From contig DATNEW010000008.1 in assembly GCA_035606695.1 (NCBI GenBank), forward strand, positions 62,001 to 126,000: a stretch of DNA of 64,000 nucleotides, given 5' to 3'. Numbering within the stretch: the first letter of the stretch is position 1; each line of letters begins with the position of its first letter. This DNA is from Gemmatimonadaceae bacterium (lineage in GTDB: Bacteria > Gemmatimonadota > Gemmatimonadetes > Gemmatimonadales > Gemmatimonadaceae). Below the pieces are notes generated by a model. That model was not told where the DNA came from and searched no databases. It was given only the letters and a program-made list of their open reading frames with translations. A program made the position numbers and the translations under genes. Below are positions 42,585-51,266 of the stretch, piece after piece.

Positions 42585-43688
42585 ATGACCCGTACTTCGT
42601 CCTCTCACAAACCGCGTCGCGTCGCCCTCGTCCTTGGCGGGGGCGGCATGAAGGGCTTCGCGCACATTGGCGTCATGCATGCGATGGAAGAGCGCGGGAT
42701 CGTTCCGTCGCTCTACGCCGGCACGAGCATCGGTGCGATGCTCGCCGCGGCGCGCGTGGGCGGCATGCCGATCGACGAGCTGAACAAGCGCGCTGCATCG
42801 CTTCGGCGGCGCGATCTCTTTCGGTTGAATCATTTCGGCATGCTGCTCGAGCGCATGCGCTCTCCGTCGATCTACCTCGAGGACCCGCTGCGCGACTTGA
42901 CGCGTGCGGTCGTACCGGCGGGCACGTTCAATGATCTGCCACAGCCGCTGCTGGTGAACACGGTGGATCTCGAGCGCGGCGCGCCGATCATCTGGGGCGC
43001 GCCCGGGCTGCGCGATGTGAACGTGCAGGACGCGGTGTACGCGTCGTGCGCGCTGCCAGGCTACTTCCCGCCCGGCTACGTCGGCGAGCGGCTGTGCGTG
43101 GACGGCGGCGTCGTGGATAATCTGCCGGTGGGTATGGCCGCGCTGAATGCGGATTTGATCATCGCGGTGGACGTGGGCAGCACCGACTTGCGTCCGATTC
43201 ACGACGGCCTCTCGCTCGGCTTCGCGAACATCTACATGCGCGCGGCGACGACGATGATGCACGCGCTGCAGCAGTTTCCGCTCACGCACTGGAACGGTCC
43301 GCCGATGGTGCTCATTCGTCCGCGCTGCGGCGAGGACTGGTTGAGCTTCACGAACATCGCCGCGACGATCGAAGAAGGACATCGCGCGGCGCTCAAGGCG
43401 TTCGAGGACATCGACGCGTTCTACGATCAGCCGGGCGGTGTGTATCCGCGACGGCGGTTCGAGCTCGAGGTGGATCGCGAGAAGTGTGTCGGCTGCGGAC
43501 TCTGCGTATCGCTCGCGCCGAACCTCATGGGATTGGACGCGCAGGGGAAGGCGTATCCGCGCACGAAGACGGTCGATTGGTCTCCGGCCGACGGCGACTT
43601 CGTGGCGTACTGTCCGACGAACGCGATCATCGCGAGGAAGACGGAGCGAATCGTGCCGCTCAAGGCGGGCGAGCGCGGGGCGGCGTAA
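42585..43688 (+). CDS. Patatin-like phospholipase fused to a 4Fe-4S ferredoxin domain
   Basis: A 367-residue protein. Residues 12-275 are a patatin lipase: oxyanion loop GGGGMKG, nucleophile S48 in GTSIG, catalytic D173 in DGG. Residues 293-367 form a mono-cluster ferredoxin: C301, C304, C307 in CVGCGLC, and C343 in AYCPTNAI. It should hydrolyse acyl esters, with an iron-sulfur cluster as a redox sensor or structural element. The minimal start is ATG 42585; an ATG at 42489 is in frame through the octamer array. No ribosome-binding site precedes 42585. Confidence 0.9.
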   Translation: MTRTSSSHKPRRVALVLGGGGMKGFAHIGVMHAMEERGIVPSLYAGTSIGAMLAAARVGGMPIDELNKRAASLRRRDLFRLNHFGMLLERMRSPSIYLEDPLRDLTRAVVPAGTFNDLPQPLLVNTVDLERGAPIIWGAPGLRDVNVQDAVYASCALPGYFPPGYVGERLCVDGGVVDNLPVGMAALNADLIIAVDVGSTDLRPIHDGLSLGFANIYMRAATTMMHALQQFPLTHWNGPPMVLIRPRCGEDWLSFTNIAATIEEGHRAALKAFEDIDAFYDQPGGVYPRRRFELEVDREKCVGCGLCVSLAPNLMGLDAQGKAYPRTKTVDWSPADGDFVAYCPTNAIIARKTERIVPLKAGERGAA

Positions 43689-43743
43689 CAGCGCTCCGCC
43701 GCGAAAGGGGTCCTTCGCTGCGCCGCGCTTCGCTCAGGATGAC
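43689..43743. repeat. Dispersed palindromic repeat, half copy
   Basis: AGCGCTCCGCCGCGAAAGGGG followed by TCCTTCGC and a terminal GCTTCGCTCAGGATGAC matches the right half of the 22603 copy; the left GTCATCC end is missing. It lies between convergent patatin and RES genes. Confidence 0.75.
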
Positions 43744-43745
43744 GC

Positions 43746-44489
43746 TTAGTCCCCGAGCCGCTTGATCTCCAGCACGTCCGAGATCTTCGCGCCGTCCCAG
43801 ATGTAGCGGAGATGCTTCTGCTCCTTGCAGTGCGACAGCACGCGCGGACGGAACACCGCCACGCATCGCCCGCTGTCCTGGCGAACGGAGTCGTACACGA
43901 TCCCGTTCGAGCCGCCCGCGCGCAACGCGCCGCCGACGAGCTGCGACGACGTGTAGTCGTCGAGACGGTAGACCTCGGGTAATACCCGCTTCATACCGCG
44001 CAGGTCGTGCAGCGACGCCTTCACCGTCATCGTGAGCACGCGCATGTCGAGCTCGCAGCGCGCCTGTTTCGTCGCGCGCATGAACCGCTCGCGATGATAC
44101 CGCGTCTCGGCGATCGCCGTCGATTCGCGCTGCGCCGCGTAGAACACGCCGTAGGTGCCGCTGCTGAAGCGGCTGCCTTCCGGTGAGAGATGCGTGAACG
44201 CCGCCATGATGTAGCCCGCGCCCGGGCCGACGACGCGCTCGTCGCGCGGCACGAGCGAAAGATCACCGGCGGCATCGCGCAGGCGCGGATTGAACGCCGA
44301 CTCGATGGCGAGCACCGCGTCGAGATCGGCGGGCCTGGCGACGCGCTCGAACAGCGAGATCGGCGGAAAGATGCTCGGGATGATCCGCACCGCGTTGCGC
44401 CAGTGCACTCGACGCACCGGGATGGGCCGGTCGGGCGACGGGGTGAGCGGAACGATACCCACGCCAGTCGGCGTCGCAACGTCAGGCAA
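43746..44489 (-). CDS. RES-domain toxin
   Basis: A 247-residue protein with the RES domain pattern: HLSPEGSRFSSGTYGVFYAA and TAIAETRYH carry the conserved Arg, Tyr and Glu, and SNGIVYDSVR the Ser. RES toxins of the ParT/MbcT type degrade or modify NAD-linked targets. It overlaps by eight bases the upstream Xre-like antitoxin gene, the standard order for this toxin-antitoxin type. It is somewhat longer than minimal RES toxins owing to an N-terminal extension of about 40 residues. Confidence 0.88.
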   Translation of the reverse strand: MPDVATPTGVGIVPLTPSPDRPIPVRRVHWRNAVRIIPSIFPPISLFERVARPADLDAVLAIESAFNPRLRDAAGDLSLVPRDERVVGPGAGYIMAAFTHLSPEGSRFSSGTYGVFYAAQRESTAIAETRYHRERFMRATKQARCELDMRVLTMTVKASLHDLRGMKRVLPEVYRLDDYTSSQLVGGALRAGGSNGIVYDSVRQDSGRCVAVFRPRVLSHCKEQKHLRYIWDGAKISDVLEIKRLGD

Positions 44490-44901
44490 AGTCGCCGCCC
44501 CGCTCGCCGTCGAGGTAGGCGCGGACGAGAAACAATCCGGCGACGCCGCTCAGCATGAGATCGAGCGCGCGGCGTCCCTCGAACAGCGGCGCGTCGTTCG
44601 GCCGATGAATCCACACGGCCGCGGCCGCGTCGGGCAGCAGTATTCGCAAACTCTTATAAATGCCGAACACGTGGGACAACCGCTCCAGCGTGTCGGGCGG
44701 CAGGGCGCCGGGCGCCGATTTCTTCCAGCGGAAGAACGTCGTGCGCGAGGTGAGGCCCAGGAGCGCCATCTGTTGCGGGGCGTCGAGGCCCCATTCGTCG
44801 CAGATGCGATAGAAGGTGGAGAGCCCGGCCCGGGCCACGGCCGCGGGGTCGAGCGAGCCCAGCTCGGGAGCGAGTGCGGTATTGGGTGCGCGAATGACCA
44901 T
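44482..44901 (-). CDS. Xre/MbcA/ParS-type antitoxin
   Basis: A 139-residue antitoxin. The N-terminal helix-turn-helix (YRICDEWGLDAPQQMALLGL ... RTTFFRWKK) is followed by the DUF2384-like toxin-binding region (LPPDTLERLSHVFGIYKSLR, WIHRPNDAPLFEGRRALDLM). ATG 44901 is preferred over TTG 44928. It should bind the palindrome just upstream (44931-44948) and repress its own operon. Confidence 0.88.
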   Translation of the reverse strand: MVIRAPNTALAPELGSLDPAAVARAGLSTFYRICDEWGLDAPQQMALLGLTSRTTFFRWKKSAPGALPPDTLERLSHVFGIYKSLRILLPDAAAAVWIHRPNDAPLFEGRRALDLMLSGVAGLFLVRAYLDGERGGDFA

Positions 44902-44930
44902 GTCGCCTGCCGTCGTCGGTAGCGGCAAGA

Positions 44931-44948
44931 TAGTACCATTTGGTACTA
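44931..44948. promoter_or_regulatory. Palindromic operator of the RES/Xre operon
   Basis: TAGTACCATTTGGTACTA is a perfect 8-2-8 palindrome 30 bases upstream of the antitoxin ATG. On the minus strand it contains TACTAT, a plausible -10 box, so binding would block the promoter. A related half site (TTGGTCTA, 44960-44967) follows. Confidence 0.75.
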
Positions 44949-44987
44949 AAACACAAGTATTGGTCTAAACGGTATGGCCCGCGAAGG

Positions 44988-46367
44988 TCAGTGGCGCGTC
45001 CAGACGACGATGACCGCGCACTGGTTGCGGCGCTCGAATTCGCGCGGCGCTTCGGCCGGCGTGTAGATCTCCATCGACTTGATGTCCTCGAGGTCCACGA
45101 GATGATTCAGCTCGTCGATGTCCTCGAGCACCGGCAGGCCCATACCGTTCAGGTACAGCACCGGCAAGCACGGCTCGCCGCGAATGCGCACGCCCAGCTT
45201 GCCGTTCGCCATGCGTACCATGGGCGTCCGCGCCGAGTGTTCGAGAATCTCGGTCACGCTTCTGATCGACATCGCCGTCAGGTCGCTCGCCGTAAAGAAG
45301 CTGCCGATTCCGGCCGAGCGCCGTGCCTCGAAGCCATTGTCCATGTCGCGAATGCGCTTGCCGTTGATCTTCACCGTATCGAGCACCGACATGATCGTCG
45401 GCAGCGTGATCTCGACCCACTGCACGCTGTCGGGAATGACGTTGACGGGCCGTTCGTCGGGGAAGAACCCGATCGCGCGCGTGACGAGCGTTTGCGTGCC
45501 GGCGCGCCCGGCGACCACTGTGAACACCCCGTTGTCGTCGGCGGCGAGGTCGTCGCCACCGTCGATCGACACGTGCGCGTGCGGAATGGGACCGCCGTTG
45601 CTGCCGACGACGTTGCCGCGAATGGCGACGCGCACCGGGCCGCCGATGAACAGATCGTGCTGCGCGACGCCGTTGGGGGGCACACGTACCGCGACGGCCC
45701 CCGTGCGGTCGTCGCGCCGCGCCGCCAGCAGCGTGACTTCGACGTTGGGCGGGACGCCGCACAGCACGAACCAGCCTTCGTCAGTCGTATGAGCGGCGGT
45801 GCTCACCGGGCGCGCCGTGACTCCGCGTCCCCGCGTGAAGTCGATCTCCGACCAGCGCGCGCTGACGTCGGCGTCGGGAGCGACGGTGTGCGACGTCGCA
45901 TCGAACACGCGGCCAACCATGACGCCGGCTGAATCCGTGATGGCCTTGGCACCGCACTCGATCGTTCGCAGGTGCTCCGCGGACGGAATCGACAGCGGCA
46001 GCCACGCCCCGCCGCGCGTGACGTCGACCATCGTCGCGTTCGCGCGCAGGCCGAGCGAGTCGAGCGCGTGATGATAGAAGGTCGCCAGATAGCGGCCGGG
46101 CGGCAGATTCTCCGCGGCATACTCGCCACGTTCGTTGGTCTGGAGCGAGACTGGCCGAGCCTGCGGATGCTCGGCGTCGACGAATTGAACCGTGGCGCCT
46201 TTGAGGGCGGTGTGCGCGAGGCTGTCGTACACGATACCCGCGACGCCGCGCGAAATCACCGGCGTGGACACGACGTGTGCCGCGATGCAGCCGGAAACCG
46301 CGGCGCTCGCGAGCAGCGAACCGTTACGCCAGCTCCTTCTCCAACACCGCGCGAACGATTCGTTCAT
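44988..46367 (-). CDS. Secreted protein: repeated carboxypeptidase-like domains plus TonB-plug-like domain
   Basis: A 459-residue protein with an N-terminal export signal containing a lipobox-like AVSGC (MNESFARCWRRSWRNGSLLA...). Three carboxypeptidase-like regulatory units follow (GVAGIVYDSLAHTALKGATV; GVMVGRVFDATSHTVAPDAD; RGNVVGSNGGPIPHAHVSID). The last 130 residues are plug-like (GSFFTASDLTAMSIRSVTEI, LYLNGMGLPVL, IKSMEIYTPAEAPREF) and align with the protein at 21827-22585, sharing two Cys (GEPC, RNQC). ATG 46367 overlaps the M20 gene by 44 bases. Confidence 0.78.
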   Translation of the reverse strand: MNESFARCWRRSWRNGSLLASAAVSGCIAAHVVSTPVISRGVAGIVYDSLAHTALKGATVQFVDAEHPQARPVSLQTNERGEYAAENLPPGRYLATFYHHALDSLGLRANATMVDVTRGGAWLPLSIPSAEHLRTIECGAKAITDSAGVMVGRVFDATSHTVAPDADVSARWSEIDFTRGRGVTARPVSTAAHTTDEGWFVLCGVPPNVEVTLLAARRDDRTGAVAVRVPPNGVAQHDLFIGGPVRVAIRGNVVGSNGGPIPHAHVSIDGGDDLAADDNGVFTVVAGRAGTQTLVTRAIGFFPDERPVNVIPDSVQWVEITLPTIMSVLDTVKINGKRIRDMDNGFEARRSAGIGSFFTASDLTAMSIRSVTEILEHSARTPMVRMANGKLGVRIRGEPCLPVLYLNGMGLPVLEDIDELNHLVDLEDIKSMEIYTPAEAPREFERRNQCAVIVVWTRH

Positions 46368-47355
46368 ACGCGTCCACCGCCGCCTGCAGCTCTGTGACGT
46401 CCACGAACTCATCATCGCGATGCGCCACGTGAATGGAACCCGGTCCGAACAACAACGGCTGTCCCCAGTTGGTCAGCGCGGGAATGTCCGTGGCATATGC
46501 TGCAACCGAGGACTTGAATCCGTCAACGACCCCGAGCCGTACCGGTGGGACCATCGGACCCCACTCCAGGGTTGCCCGACCGTCCGCCCAGCGTTCGATG
46601 ATGTCCACCACCGTCTGCGGCGGCGTCACGAGGCGGATCATCAACCGTGCCTCGGCGGACGGCGCCACGACGTTGTCGGCCACCCCACCGGACAATCCGC
46701 CGATGTTGACGGTGGTTTCCCCGAGGAGAGTATCGGACGGGAATTCGAGCTCGTCGAGCTCGGCGAGCAGGTGTACCAAGTCCCGCGTGGCGGACTGGCC
46801 AAGGTGCGGATACGCGGAATGTGCCGCCTGCCCCGCCGTGCGCGCGATGACGCGAATCGCGCCCTTGGTACCAACGGCGAGCGTGCTTTCGGTGGGCTCG
46901 CCGTTGATGAGATAGCGATTCGACGGCGGAACGAGCCCCGCGGCGAACGCATCGTTCGCGGCGTGCGCGCCGTCGTGGGTGACTTCTTCGCCAACGACAA
47001 AGAGGAGCGCGACCGGCGCGTTGGTGGCGCGCAATCGCTCGGCGGCGACGATCATGGCGGCGGCGATGCCTTTCGCGTCGCACGCACCGCGGCCGTAAAT
47101 GCGCGAGCCGTCCACGGTCGGCGGAATGAACGGCGGTACCGTGTCGAGATGCGTGGACAGCGTCACCAGGGGCGCCGGATGCGCGGTCGCGTAGAGATCA
47201 TCGCGCCCCGGTGTGACCGCGATGCGCTGTGTGCGCCAACCCTGGCTGGCGAGGTATCCGTCCAGCCAATCGATCACCGCGCTTTCACGGCCGCTCGTGG
47301 AATCGATTGACATTAGCTGCGCCGTCAACTGAATTGGATCGCTGGCCGTAGTCAT
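46324..47355 (-). CDS. M20-family amidohydrolase (ArgE/DapE/LysK-like)
   Basis: A 343-residue di-zinc hydrolase. Metal-binding motifs: LSTHLDTVPP, GRGACDAKGIAA, VVGEEVTHDGAHA, LINGEPTES. The small size and sequence character best fit the LysK/ArgE branch that releases lysine or ornithine from a carrier or removes an acetyl group. It is transcribed with the plug-like gene. ATG 47355 chosen over TTG 47379. The upstream 53 bases separate it from the divergent S9 peptidase gene. Confidence 0.88.
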   Translation of the reverse strand: MTTASDPIQLTAQLMSIDSTSGRESAVIDWLDGYLASQGWRTQRIAVTPGRDDLYATAHPAPLVTLSTHLDTVPPFIPPTVDGSRIYGRGACDAKGIAAAMIVAAERLRATNAPVALLFVVGEEVTHDGAHAANDAFAAGLVPPSNRYLINGEPTESTLAVGTKGAIRVIARTAGQAAHSAYPHLGQSATRDLVHLLAELDELEFPSDTLLGETTVNIGGLSGGVADNVVAPSAEARLMIRLVTPPQTVVDIIERWADGRATLEWGPMVPPVRLGVVDGFKSSVAAYATDIPALTNWGQPLLFGPGSIHVAHRDDEFVDVTELQAAVDAYERIVRAVLEKELA

Positions 47356-47408
47356 CAAGGCAAGATCGACCCGCCCCACACCCCGCGCAACGCCTGGAGA
47401 ATTCCGTC

Positions 47409-50400
47409 ATGCGCTCCCCGTTTTTCCGCACGATCGTCCCGCTGACCGCGATCTCCACCGCGCTGTCGATGGCGGCGACGATTCTTCCCGCGCAAGGCAA
47501 TCGCAACGGCGTTTCACAGGCGGGCAAGGCGACGCCCAATCCGCGGCGCGACGACACGAAGCGCGGCATGACCGTGGCCGACTACGCGAAGTGGCGCTCC
47601 ATTCGCGACGTGTCGCTGAGCGACGACGGGGCGTGGGCCACGTTCGCGTATCAGCAGCGGAGTGTCGACGACACATTGTACGTGAAGAGTCTCGCGACGA
47701 GCGGCGAAACGAAGATCGCGCGCGGAAATCGCCCGCAATTCTCCGACGACTCTCGCTGGGTGGCGTACTTCGTCTCCGCGGCGACGGCGTCGCGCCGCGG
47801 TGCAGCGGAGCCGAGCGATGCGCCGGAAGGCGGCGGCCGCGGTGGCGCGCCGCAAGGACCGTCGCGTGTCGAGCTGCGGAATCTCACCACCGGCGCAACG
47901 GTTGGATGGGACAACGTCGCGTCATTCGCGTTCTCTAAAGGTTCGGCGGCGTTGATGGTGCGCAAGGCGCGCGCCGGTCAAGCCCCCGACGCGCCAGCGG
48001 GCCGAGGCGCGGCGGGCGGCGGCGGGCGTGGGGGCCGGGGCGCGGGCGCACCGCCGGCGCGCGTCGACGGAACGGACATGATCCTTCGCCACCTGCACGA
48101 CGGCGTGGACGAGCTGGTCGGCAGCGTGAACGCGGCCGAGTTCAGCCACAACGGGCAGCTGCTGGCGTTCACGGTGTCGGCGGCCGATCGCGAGGGCAAC
48201 GGCATTTACCTCGAGTCGACGGGAACGTGGCAGCGGCGCACGCTCGACAACACGCGCGCCGATTACAGCCGGCTCACGTGGGATGATTCGGGAAGCGCGC
48301 TCGCCGCGCTCCGCGGCGTCGATCGTCGCGGCTTCACGGAGCGCGAGAATGCGCTCGTGGCGATCGCGCGCGTCGACGGTGAACCGCAGGTGGCGGTGCT
48401 CGATCGCGCGGCGCTTAAGGGGCTTGCCGACAGCATGGTGATCAGCGACAAGGGCACGCTCTCGTGGAGCCCGGATCACTCGAAGATTTTCGTGGGATTG
48501 AAGGAACAGGAAGCCGCGCCGCGTCGCGATACGACGGCGGCGGCGGAGCCGGTGGGCAACGTCGACGTGTGGCACTGGAAGGATCCGTACATCCAGCCCG
48601 TGCAGATGGTACGCGCGCAGCAGGATCGCAACCGCACGTACGCCGCGACGGTGGTGCTCGCGCAGAAGCGAGTGGTGCCGCTGGCTGACGCGAAGATGGA
48701 TCGCGTGCAGGTTGGGAAGGACGGCAACTGGGCCGTCGGCCAGGACGACAAGGCATACATCGACGATTCGGCGCCGCAGATGTCGGACGTCTATCGCGTC
48801 AGCACCACGACCGGCGAGCGCACGCCGCTGCTCAAGGCACAGCAGCGCACGTTCGGTCTCTCGCCCGACGGGAAGTACTTCCTGTACTGGAAGGACAAGC
48901 AGGTGTGGTCGTACGATCTCGCGGCGAACCGGCATGTGAACATCACCGCCAAGGCACCTGTGAGCTTCGTCGACGCCGAAGACGATCATCCAGGCGAGAA
49001 GCCGGCATACGGTGTCGCGGGGTTCACGAAGGACGGCAAGTCGGTGGTGCTCGATCACCGCGACGATCTGTGGGTGGTGTCGCTCGACGGGTCGGGCACA
49101 CCGCGCAATCTGACGAACGGCGCCGGCACGAGGAACGAGATTCGCTTCCGCTATCAGGCGATGGACAACGAGGACGGTGCGGGGGCGGGCGGGTTCGGCG
49201 GCGGTCGTGGTGGCCGCGGGGCCGCGGCAGCGACGATCGATCTCTCGAAGCCCATCCTGCTCACGGCGTTCGGCACGCACAGCAAGAAAGCCGGCTTCTA
49301 TCAGCTCGACGGCGACACGCTGACGCCGCTCGTGTACGAGGACCGGTACTTCGGGCGGCCGATCAAGGCGAAGAACGCCGACCGCGTGCTCGTGACGCGC
49401 GAGACGTTCGTGGACTTCCCGGACTACTGGGTAACGAATTCAAAGTTTGCTAATCCCGAACGGCTGACCGACGCGAACCCGCAGCAGTCGGAGTTCCGCT
49501 GGGGCCACCGCGTGTTGATCGACTACAAGGACAAGGACGGTCATCCGCTGCAGGGCACGCTGGCGATTCCGGATGATTATCAGCCGGGCCAGAAGCTGCC
49601 GATGCTCGTGTACTACTACGAGAAGCTGTCGGACCAGCAGAACCGCTACGAGGTGCCGCGCTATGCGTCCGCGCCGCAGTACGTCGACTATGTGAGCAAC
49701 GGCTATCTCGTGCTGCTGCCGGATGTGTATCTGCATACGGGCCACACGCACACCGACCATCTCAATTCGGTGGAGGCAGCCGTGAGACGGGTGGAAGAGC
49801 TGGGGTACGCCGACCCGAAGCGCGTCGGCCTGCACGGCGGCAGCTTCAGCGGCCAGGGCGGCGCGTACATCTCGACGACGTCGAAGATGTTCGCGGCGAT
49901 CGCGATTCGCGCGGCGGCGGTGGATCTCATCGCCGACTTCAACCAGCTGTGGAAGACGACGGGCACCAACCAGCACAACTACGACATCAACGGGCAGGGA
50001 CGCTTTGGAACGAATCCGTACGACAATCTCCAGTTGTTCATGGATCAGTCGGCGGTGTTCCACGCGAAGGACATGAACACGCCGCTGCTCATTCTCCAGG
50101 GCACGAACGATGGATCGACGGAGTGGTTGCAGGGCGTGGAGTTCTACAACGCACTGCGCTTCCTCAAGAAGCCGGTGATCTTTCTGTCGTACGAGGGCGA
50201 GGGCCACGGGTTCTCGCGCTACGACAATCAGTACGACGTCGAAGTGCGGATGCATCAGTTCTACGATCACTATCTGAAAGATGCGCCGGCGGCGGACTGG
50301 ATCGCCAACGGGGTGCCGTTCCTGAAGAAGAAGACGCCGACGGGCGAAGCGGCGCGTCCGGTGCAGCTGATCGGACCGGGCGGCGGGATCGGGACGCCGA

Positions 50401-50441
50401 TGACGGGCGGCAGCGGCGCCGGCGGCCCGCCGAATCCGTGA
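47409..50441 (+). CDS. S9 (prolyl oligopeptidase) family serine peptidase
   Basis: A 1010-residue secreted peptidase with a signal peptide ending near ILPAQ. The N-terminal 680 residues are a beta-propeller (WATFAYQQRSVDDTLYVKSL, FAFSKGSAALMVRKA, LSPDGKYFLYWKDKQVWSYD) with a Gly/Arg-rich insert (GGGRGGRGAGAPP). The catalytic alpha/beta domain has nucleophile S812 in HGGSFSGQGG, acid in GTNDGSTEW and His in GEGHGFSRYDN. It trims oligopeptides, probably in the periplasm. Confidence 0.93.
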   Translation: MRSPFFRTIVPLTAISTALSMAATILPAQGNRNGVSQAGKATPNPRRDDTKRGMTVADYAKWRSIRDVSLSDDGAWATFAYQQRSVDDTLYVKSLATSGETKIARGNRPQFSDDSRWVAYFVSAATASRRGAAEPSDAPEGGGRGGAPQGPSRVELRNLTTGATVGWDNVASFAFSKGSAALMVRKARAGQAPDAPAGRGAAGGGGRGGRGAGAPPARVDGTDMILRHLHDGVDELVGSVNAAEFSHNGQLLAFTVSAADREGNGIYLESTGTWQRRTLDNTRADYSRLTWDDSGSALAALRGVDRRGFTERENALVAIARVDGEPQVAVLDRAALKGLADSMVISDKGTLSWSPDHSKIFVGLKEQEAAPRRDTTAAAEPVGNVDVWHWKDPYIQPVQMVRAQQDRNRTYAATVVLAQKRVVPLADAKMDRVQVGKDGNWAVGQDDKAYIDDSAPQMSDVYRVSTTTGERTPLLKAQQRTFGLSPDGKYFLYWKDKQVWSYDLAANRHVNITAKAPVSFVDAEDDHPGEKPAYGVAGFTKDGKSVVLDHRDDLWVVSLDGSGTPRNLTNGAGTRNEIRFRYQAMDNEDGAGAGGFGGGRGGRGAAAATIDLSKPILLTAFGTHSKKAGFYQLDGDTLTPLVYEDRYFGRPIKAKNADRVLVTRETFVDFPDYWVTNSKFANPERLTDANPQQSEFRWGHRVLIDYKDKDGHPLQGTLAIPDDYQPGQKLPMLVYYYEKLSDQQNRYEVPRYASAPQYVDYVSNGYLVLLPDVYLHTGHTHTDHLNSVEAAVRRVEELGYADPKRVGLHGGSFSGQGGAYISTTSKMFAAIAIRAAAVDLIADFNQLWKTTGTNQHNYDINGQGRFGTNPYDNLQLFMDQSAVFHAKDMNTPLLILQGTNDGSTEWLQGVEFYNALRFLKKPVIFLSYEGEGHGFSRYDNQYDVEVRMHQFYDHYLKDAPAADWIANGVPFLKKKTPTGEAARPVQLIGPGGGIGTPMTGGSGAGGPPNP

Positions 50442-50468
50442 TACTAATTCTTTAATTATAAAAAACGA

Positions 50469-50765
50469 ATGTCCGGCGACTTGACCATCGAAGCCTTTCG
50501 ACCGCACGTGGGCAGCACGTTCCACGTGCGGTTTCCGGACGGCCAATCGTTGCCGCTGACGCTCGAGGAAGTTTCGGGCGCGCCGGGCGACCACGACGCT
50601 CGGCGCACGCGCGCGCCGTTCAGCCTGATCTTCCGGCCGCCCGCCGGCGTCATGCTCGGCCAGGCGAACTACTGTCTGGAGGGCGCCCTCGGCTCGCTCG
50701 AGATTTTCCTCGTGCCCATCCTGCCGGACGCCAGGGGCGGCCGGCTCCAGGCGGTATTCGGCTAA
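50469..50765 (+). CDS. DUF6916-like small protein
   Basis: A 98-residue beta-rich protein (FRPHVGSTFHVRFPDGQSLP, APFSLIFRPPAGVML, QANYCLEGALGSLEIFLVPI). This matches my recollection of DUF6916, small proteins encoded next to tail-collar (MdpB-like) genes. Its stop overlaps that of the convergent GNAT gene. It lies 27 bases after the S9 peptidase gene, which may transcribe into it. A role with the neighbouring collar proteins is inference. Confidence 0.75.
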   Translation: MSGDLTIEAFRPHVGSTFHVRFPDGQSLPLTLEEVSGAPGDHDARRTRAPFSLIFRPPAGVMLGQANYCLEGALGSLEIFLVPILPDARGGRLQAVFG

Positions 50766-51265
50766 CTGAGCGTCGCCGTCGCCGGCGGTGCAGCCGGCGG
50801 GCGATCCATGCGAATGTAGACCGGGTGTTCCTCGCCGTCCTCGACGGCGACGAACCCCAACCGATCATACAAGCGTCGCGCGGGATTCTGGTGCTCGACG
50901 TGAATGCTCACGATCTTGCCGGCGCGGTCTGCCTCGGCGAAGAGATCGCGCAGCATCCGTTCGCCGAGACCGCGCCCGCGGAATTCCGGGAGCAGCGCGA
51001 TGTCGACGATGCGAATCTCGCGCGTCGTGCGATAGACGTAGAGGCGGCCCGCTGGTTCGTCGTCAACGAGCACCACGTCGAACGAGCCTTCGCGGTAATG
51101 CTCGGCGTAATAGCGATGCTGCGCCTGAAACTGCATGCGCAGAAACGCTTCCTTCTCTTCGGCCGTCCACGGGGCGACGGCGAGCTCCTCGGCACGCGTG
51201 CTGGCGTAAATCCGATAGAGGAGCTCGAGGTCGCCGTCGTGAACGGGCCGGAGAGTGTGCGGCAT
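50762..51265 (-). CDS. GNAT-family N-acetyltransferase
   Basis: A 167-residue acetyl-CoA-dependent acetyltransferase. Motif A is LPEFRGRGLGERMLRDLF and motif B NPARRLYDRLGFVAVED. It is one base after the third tail-collar gene, so it is the last member of the giant-protein/collar operon. Acetylation of surface sugars or of the neighbouring proteins is possible; the sequence does not tell. Confidence 0.92.
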   Translation of the reverse strand: MPHTLRPVHDGDLELLYRIYASTRAEELAVAPWTAEEKEAFLRMQFQAQHRYYAEHYREGSFDVVLVDDEPAGRLYVYRTTREIRIVDIALLPEFRGRGLGERMLRDLFAEADRAGKIVSIHVEHQNPARRLYDRLGFVAVEDGEEHPVYIRMDRPPAAPPATATLS

Positions 51266-51266
51266 G

